Below, piece after piece: positions 57,810 through 64,000 of a stretch of 64,000 nucleotides of DNA. Every line of letters begins with the position of its first letter. Positions within the stretch are counted from its first letter, which is position 1. The position numbers and the translations under genes are program-made. Below the pieces are notes generated by a model. That model made no database searches and was not told the origin of the DNA. It saw nothing but the letters and a program-made list of their open reading frames with translations. This stretch comes from Absidia repens (taxonomy: Eukaryota > Mucoromycota > Mucoromycetes > Mucorales > Cunninghamellaceae): assembly GCA_002105175.1 (NCBI GenBank), contig MCGE01000017.1, positions 496,001-560,000 on the forward strand, given 5' to 3'.

Positions 57810-58612
57810 TTTTGTTATTTTTCTATTTAGGTGAACGTTGTTCTTCAATATTCTTCGATGTTCTGTATTAATTACCATATCCGCACAAGAGCACAAACCA
57901 TTACGAGACAATAATTCCGTTTTGAGAGAATTGATTTCATCTTGATACAATAAAAACATCGACCGTAAATGTTGATTCTGTGTGGATAATTTTTCATAGT
58001 TGGTTTCAAGATCTTTCACCCATTTCTTTTTCTTTTGTCGACACTTGGAAGCTGTAGTGGCATTTTAAAGTTTGTGGAAAAGGAATCAGCAGCGGACAAT
58101 AAAAAAACATCACCCACCCCCCAGCAGATCTCGATCGATCCTTTTTTTTTTTTTTTTTTGAAAATACCTGCGATTCGATTTCGTTCCAAAAATTCTTTTC
58201 TTTGAATCTCCGCTTCCGCTTGCTCAAAAATGATACTTCGTTTCCGTCCACCGTGATTTGGCTTTTTAATGTTCGTTTGAGGTTGAGCGCATGGTGGTGA
58301 GAGTGATGGTGATGAAGTATCCATCTCATCTTCAATTTTTGGTGACGAAAAATGCAGGGTGGATGAAGAATCCATTGATAATTGGAGGTTTGACGACGCT
58401 GAAGAGGACGGTGATGCTAAGGTGGACGATCCTGAAGAAAACATTGGTGATTCTGATGCCGCTGACAATGACACTGGCTGTTGATGGTCAATATGTTGCG
58501 AATAATCGTATTTCGCTTCAATGGGTCCATAACTAGCCGTCGTTGTATTGGTTATCATTTCATCTGAAAGAAAGCCTGACCCCAGTAGGAAGGTACCTAC
58601 AGGAGTGAACAT
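57530..58612 (-). CDS. bZIP transcription factor, ATF/CREB type
   Basis: Three exons: 58612-58168, 58051-57876, 57739-57530; 276 residues, frame closed. A Ser/Pro-rich N-terminal region (possible activation segment, SPKIEDEMDTSSPSLSPP) precedes GRKRS and the basic region RKEFLERNRIAASKCRQKKKKW. This contains the bZIP signature N-x2-AA-x2-CR at ~145-153. A leucine zipper follows (VKDLETNYEKLSTQNQHLRSMFLLYQDEINSLKTELL). ATF/CREB-like proteins usually bind TGACGTCA. The motif is split by an intron between the two Ala codons. The last intron (57740-57875) contains a run of 47 T in the sense strand; the third exon is the least certain part. An upstream exon cannot be excluded. Confidence 0.82.
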
Positions 58613-59632
58613 ACAGTCAGTAATAATACCCGTATAATAGAAAAATATTTTTCCCGGTGTGTTTGGTGGTGTTTAAAATTTTTATATCATCTGAACGCAC
58701 CTTCAAAATCCATACAGCCAAAGAAAAAAGATAAAAAAAAATATTGGTGGTGTAGTTGGAGAAAGAAAGAAAAAATATCGGGGAAGGGTTTTTGTCAATC
58801 GTTGAAGAAAAGAAAAGTAGAAAGAGAAAAAAAATAGAAGCTGGAAAACCTTTAAACTTGCCTTTTATATTAAAGAATTGTAACACACTATTGTCTCTCG
58901 TCTTGCTGTAAATAAAAAACACAGCCATTCCTAAAACGGACAACAACCGTTGGTATCATTTTCGAATGAGGCAGAACATGACCAGTCAGTCACCGCGCTT
59001 GCCCCTGACGGCGTTTGAATTTGCATGAAGAATACCAAACTGTCAAAAAAAAAAAAAAACGGTAGAATCATTTAATAGGCTACAAATCATAGTTTATTCG
59101 TTCCTTTCGGCAACACAGCGTTATTCTTATTATCTAAATAAATAGCTAATGATGATGATCAAAATTCTGTTGTACATTATTCTGTCGATACTCGCCCAAC
59201 ACTTTTTTTTTCTGTCTCCTCAAAATTTTACGTAAGCCGACAAGATTGCCTGAAGGAAATTCTTAATTTGGATAAATGATGCATAGTAGAAGTTGTAAAT
59301 TGAGATATCCATACTGCTCTAGTAATATAATTTGAGGCGTTTGGTTGTCGGGCAGGCAGACATCTTTCCCTTAAGAGTTCGATTTTTTTTTCGGGTCTAT
59401 TTCGCGAAACATATGTATACTATGAAGCACGGTTCTACTCTTAGAAACATTTCATTCTTAGGTCGAACCTTTTCGAACTGCTAAATAAAAAAAAAATATT
59501 TAAAAATGTTTTTTTTTTTTAATATTTGTGGGGTTTGGTCCCTTAGAACTGAACCATCGTGCTCATACGCTTCAATGAGAGGGGTGAAATATTTATACTT
59601 CGATGCCCATTTTTTTAAAATGTTCTCCCGTC

Positions 59633-59673
<41 letters not shown>

Positions 59674-59699
59674 AGTCTCATTGAGGTATTGGTCAGTTT
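58613..59699. other. Upstream region of the bZIP gene and spacer
   Basis: No gene recognised. T-rich and A-rich runs (59042-59060, 59482-59520, 59639-59672). Confidence 0.35.
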
Positions 59700-59910
59700 G
59701 GGATTAGCGTTAGACTTTGAACAGGGGCATTTTGAAATATGCAATACAAACATCATGGGGAAATCCTTTCATTTCGGATTTGAGATTTGGGACCACCATT
59801 AGATTAGACTTCATCTTGGAGATTAGTGTCAGAGAGTCCTTACTAGCTTAGCTTAATGTTAGTCATAGCGACTTATATCAAAATCTGAATAAAAATATCT
59901 TGAATTTTAC
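59700..59910 (+). repeat. Conserved-core repeat (subgroup B)
   Basis: Homologous to 23960-24165: GGGGCATTTTGAAATATGCA, ATACAAACAT, core ATGGGGAAATCCTTTCATTT (59754-59773), ACTAGCTTAGCTTAATGTTAG and AAATCTGAATAAAAATATC. Immediately followed by R1 copy 2. Confidence 0.65.
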
Positions 59911-59929
59911 CATCAGCTTTTTATACGTT

Positions 59930-61020
59930 TAAGGTGTTTTGTTGAATGGACTTCTGAATTCAGAAGAAAAAAAGCCTGGCGTATATATCTGTATGTGTGC
60001 GTGTATGTGTGTGGAGGGTACGTTATCAGCGCTGTCTACGCTGATGAATATGAATACGGCCGCGTTTCATCTCAAGTTATTTGAAACGCACAGCCTGTTG
60101 CTAAGTCGGCAAGTAATCTTAAATAAGCTAAAAAACAGGGTAAAATGATCTATATCATCGGCTACACGTACATACAGTGTGACCTACATTTATTTATTAC
60201 AGTAATATGGCTATAGTAGATTATAAATGATATAAGACTATCAAGCAGTTCCTGGGACAAGGGGGTAAAGTGGTCATAGACGGTGAGTTAAAGAGCGAGT
60301 ATCTGGTAGAACTGTTACAAAAGAACTACAATAACGACAATATTTTCTATATAATGGGTCAGAGGATGGTTAATAAAAAGAAGATGTTTTATTGAGGCAT
60401 ATTTTATTTTTATTTGTGATAGACACTAAAACTAAAGGTGAAGAGTTCATTGTAACAAGGAATCTAATGGAGGTAGAATGAGAGAGGCTATTGGTAGTGT
60501 TGAATAATGGTCAATACTAATATAAAGGACAATTGTAAAAAGGTAGCTACAGTAATATTTGCACAAGACACGAGAAAGACCACAGGAGAATGTATTTCTG
60601 AAACACAACAACAATCAGCACTAATCTGAAAGTGGTGATGGTAAAACCGGATCTATTGTAGACTGATGGGACATTTTTCATTGAAGTACATAAAAGAGAC
60701 GTTTTTATTCAATATACATTCGGAATATTGGCAAAATAAAACTAGACTAACCTACTGAAGGCTTAAGAAAGCCAACTAGTGGTCGCTCAAAATCCTGAAT
60801 CCAAAATGAAAAGGTTTCCCCATGCATGTTGTAATCCCTGTGCCGAAACCTCTTCTAAACTAGTCCTGATACTAATCTAAGATCACCATAACCTCAATGA
60901 AGTTATATGATGAAGGGAAAAAAAAATGTGAAAGAAAGAGAGTGGAAAAAAAAAAAAAATCAAAATGGGAAGATAAAAAAATTCACGGGCGGCATTTGAA
61001 AACCTTTTTGTGGCCTCCAT
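59930..61020 (+). repeat. R1 dispersed repeat, copy 2 (decayed)
   Basis: Same orientation and block order as 1180-2290. Coding-like relic at about 60234-60320 (peptide KVVIDGELKSEYLVELLQ; M/TV/IKQFLG before it), later IDTKTK.E.FIVT with TGA at the same places as copy 1. The conserved core lies in minus sense at 60799-60822, with TTGAATAAAAACGTCTCTT (minus) at 60688-60706. Ends in GGGCGGCATTTGAAAA, as copy 1 ends GGGCGGAATTTGAAAC. Confidence 0.7.
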
Positions 61021-62290
61021 ATTTTTTTTGATATCCTTCTTCATTTCGATGAAAAAAAAACACACACAAAATATAATTCCAGAATTCCTGTCTTGATAGA
61101 TATATAATGAGACACATATTAGGATAAGGATTATTTCTCACAATAACGATGCAATTTTGTCTCAAAGTAGTTATCATTATTCTGTGGTCCTTACTGTACA
61201 ATGCAGTACCTTAAGAGTATGCCTCACATTTCAGATACGGGGTGTACATTGCCAAACAGGCCTCTAGAGATTACTATAACGACGAGTGAGCATTATCGCT
61301 GCCGTGTTTTGACCCCTCAGTGTATATACAACAGCAAAAAAAAAAGTTACTGAAAACAGAAATTCAATTGCTGTCAATTATTTACGTGGGAATGTTTAAA
61401 TCCCGCTTCTTTTTTTGGGGGGGAGAAGTTATAGGTTTATATGCAGGAAGTTAATCATATCAACTCTTCGCCAGTACTATCTTTACTTACTTTGAAACAC
61501 ATAGCTTATCTCTTCTCAGTTCCACCAGTAAGTATAGCTCAAATTGCAAAGAATTGAAATGAAGTCAAAAAAGTGGACAGTACGACGACCATTCAGGCTA
61601 GATGACGTTTTAAAGCCAAAATGGTCCCCAATCTTTATTCAGTAGTCTTGAAAAGAAAAATATTTTCTATTTTTCGCTCAGCCCTCTGCAAAACTTCATA
61701 CAAATTTATGATATGCATTGTATGCCTTATTTATAGCAGGTGTTTACGTAATATATGAAGCGATCAAAAAAAAGAGCTGCGTGACTTTAACAGTTGGGAA
61801 GCAGTAAATAATCAACCGCTTTATTGGTTTTTTATTTTCCCGGTAATAGTGATTCTGGCACTGGCCTTTATTTCCGGGACATTATTTTCAATGAAAGTCA
61901 AATATCATTCAGCATTTTCAGCACTTTCATCATGAAGTTATTTATATTTCATAAATATTATGGAAACACTAAAATATAATAACACTATCTATAAAACAGA
62001 AAAACAACACCTCTGCAAATTAGCTAATTTTACTGCAAGCTATCAATCCCTAGTCAATGCCTTCGGATATAAATTTTACTTTTTCTCAAGATAAGCTTTC
62101 TTAATATTTCCGTTCGAAAAAAAACCTGATATATTTTGCTCTGATATCTATAAAAAAGGTGAGTTGGAAATCATGAAAAACAAAATTTCCCTTTCTTGAT
62201 CTTTTTTTTCCTACCCTGTTCTTCTAGTGACGAAGTAAAAAAGAAAAAAATATATAAAAAGAAACAAGAAAAGGAAAAGAATAGAAAAAG
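61021..62290. other. Upstream region of the forkhead gene
   Basis: No gene recognised over ~1.25 kb; such long upstream regions are common for regulatory genes. A purine-rich stretch (62236-62290) immediately precedes the ATG. Confidence 0.4.
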
Positions 62291-63884
62291 ATGTCCCATC
62301 TTCATTTACCAGGCATGCGATATAATCAATCCTCAAATGATGATGCTGTACTTTTGGATCAACAGCCACAAGACCCGGCGGCACACTCCATGATGGAAAA
62401 GGATGTTATGCGTTTATTACCCCCGACATGGAAAGCGTCGAAAGAGAGTGCGGGTAACCATGGAGGAGGAGGAGGAGGGATGAACTCGGGATTTTATCCG
62501 GGGACGGACTTTGGTCAATCTTTTGACGGATTTCGCGTGCGACCACATATGCAAGCTTTTCAACAAGAACATGCGCATTACCCTGCTCTTCAACCACAGC
62601 AGCAGCAACCACAGCAGCAGCAAGCACAGCACAATGTCTCGCATCAGCCCTTTTCCTCAGCAAATTACTCATCTCCAATGTTTTATAATAATAACGATAA
62701 TGGTAACAACAATGTGTACTTCCAACAACCGCCACCTCCCCCATCTGCTCCAGCACAACAGCATAATCAAAGAGAGGCAATTTTAACAGAAGTATTGAAA
62801 CCCCGTCCTATGCGCAAACGTAGACGGCCACCTCATTCGTATGCTTCCTTGATAGCACAAGCTATATTGACATCTCAAGAGCAAAAGATGACTCTACGTG
62901 AAATATACGAGTGGGTTCAAACAAGATATCCCCACCTATACGAATCAAATGAGACGGGTTGGCAGGTAAAAACATAAAAAAAAAAAAAATGTGACCAATC
63001 AGAATTTAGAAGATTTTGGTCCTGAACCTATTTTTTTTTCTTCCTTATTTCTTCGACTATCAACAATTGGCGTCTTTCCATTTCTTTCGATATTTATTTA
63101 ATTAACATGTCATATAAAGAACACTATACGTCACAATCTATCACTCAATCGCTGCTTTCGGAAATTACCTAGATCACAGGACAATGGCAAAAAAGGCACC
63201 AAAGGTGGATACTGGACTGTTGATGTGGATCAATTAAACAACACCAATTTTGGCCGACAGATATTGGACAGCGGATTTTTGGGAAGTATTGAATACTGGC
63301 ATCAAGAGCAAGAACAACAACAGCAACAAATGCGTCAAGTATTGACACCTTCGACAAGCACCAGCACTAGTACATCGTCCATTAGCCAATTGTCCAGCAG
63401 CCGATCGTCAGCGTCAGATGGCAGAGCGAGCACCGCTGCAAACAATATTCAGCAACAACCGCAGCAAATGGATCAAGGGCATCAGAGTGTTGAAGAAATC
63501 GACTTCAATAGCTTAGTGCCTTTTTACTCGCCTCAACAACAAGCACGACATTATACCACCGATATGATGGATGCACAACGATCCGCTGGATTTTTCCCAT
63601 CCGATTTGAAACGAACATACGACAATCTTATCTGCAACGGGAATGGTGTCAATGGTAATTCTGATTCAAGCATGACGTCCACAACAAGCTCAAAGACAAG
63701 CTCTGTCCGTGGCGCAACTTCACCTGGATCACCAGAAACAGACCATATGAGTACACCTACCTACCAAGCTTTGCACCACTTTCACCACCAACACCGACAA
63801 CAGCAACAACAGCAAAATACAAAGATAGACAAGGATTCCTTATTGAACCCTTCATTGATGCGTGTAAACAATATCCTCAATTAG
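62291..63884 (+). CDS. Forkhead (FOX-type) transcription factor
   Basis: Two exons, 62291-62965 and 63120-63884; 479 residues. The forkhead winged helix spans ~180-275 across the intron: [16 protein letters not shown] (helix 1), [18 protein letters not shown] (helix 2) and [18 protein letters not shown] (recognition helix 3), then GGYWTVD (wing). The N-terminal half is Gln/Pro/Gly-rich with (Q)n and PPPPP runs, and the C-terminal half is Ser/Thr/Gln-rich, as expected for activation regions. No FHA domain is seen, so it is not Fkh1/2-like; an Hcm1/Sep1-like or other role cannot be decided. The intron falls exactly before the Asn of helix 3. The start is the first ATG after the purine-rich leader. 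Confidence 0.9.
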
Positions 63885-64000
63885 TGTGATCTCTCTACCT
63901 CTCCTTTTTCCATATTTTACCCATAGTTTTCTTTCCTTTTTCTATCCCTCCCTTCCCCCACCCACCCCACCTCCCATTTTTACCCCTAGTAGCTTTATTT
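63885..64000. other. 3' flank of the forkhead gene
   Basis: Pyrimidine-rich 3' UTR; no signal resolved before the window ends. Confidence 0.4.

Noticed and set aside
59380..59480. Possible tRNA (GGTTCGA-like strings)
   Set aside because: No box A at suitable distance and no cloverleaf could be drawn; no convincing tRNA was found anywhere in the window.

Overview
This window looks like nuclear DNA of an early-diverging filamentous fungus, most likely Mucoromycota (Mucorales-type). It is AT-rich, and the genes are broken by many short (about 50-120 nt) GT-AG introns. The housekeeping proteins are fungal in type, homopolymer A/T runs are abundant, and a chromodomain-bearing Ty3/gypsy element is present. 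Species cannot be fixed from sequence alone.

Layout. 1-541: 3' end of an Nrd1/Mrn1-like RNA-binding protein gene. 1180-2290: diverged repeat R1. 4191-14069 (minus strand): TFIIF alpha subunit, an unrecognised protein, an OpdA-like M3 oligopeptidase with a mitochondrial-type N-terminus, and the ESCRT-I subunit Vps23/TSG101. The last is divergent from the spliceosomal cyclophilin Cwc27 (14283-16522, plus). 17559-22759: tandem pair of 4-coumarate:CoA-ligase-like acyl-CoA synthetases, both ending in the peroxisomal signal AKL. 24501-25419: cytochrome b561-type membrane protein. 25600-43560: about 18 kb of nested repeats. This holds an almost intact Ty3/gypsy chromovirus (31170-36778, minus) with 5-bp target duplications, at least five further solo LTRs (several nested in one another and confirmed by target duplications), a ~34-bp minisatellite, a G-rich ~27-bp minisatellite, and several copies of complex non-coding repeats. 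44056-46624: Irc3-like mitochondrial helicase. 47246-48915: unrecognised protein. 49213-51088: Air1/Air2-like zinc-knuckle protein. 51543-53275: PDP/Ptc5-like mitochondrial PP2C, divergent from cytosolic alanyl-tRNA synthetase (53458-56971). 57530-58612: ATF/CREB-type bZIP factor. 59700-61020: repeats again, including a second R1 copy. 62291-63884: forkhead transcription factor.

The genes are ordinary, independent eukaryotic units, not an operon. Loose functional threads are RNA metabolism (Nrd1-like, Cwc27, Air-like), mitochondria (M3 peptidase, Irc3, Ptc5-like) and peroxisomal acyl activation. Exon coordinates were assigned by hand from GT/AG sites, protein continuity and reading-frame closure; every multi-exon model listed sums to a whole number of codons.

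The least explained signal is a short core (ATGGGGAAACCCTTTCAT plus flanks) shared by at least eight otherwise different repeats. It is always followed, in the same sense, by a TTAGCTTAG-like block and then usually AATAAA and a TGTCTC-like block. It looks like the conserved 3' module of a transcribed, undescribed repeat family. A second point of interest is that the chromovirus pol frame is interrupted inside reverse transcriptase exactly at an in-register A_AAA_AAG slippery heptamer.
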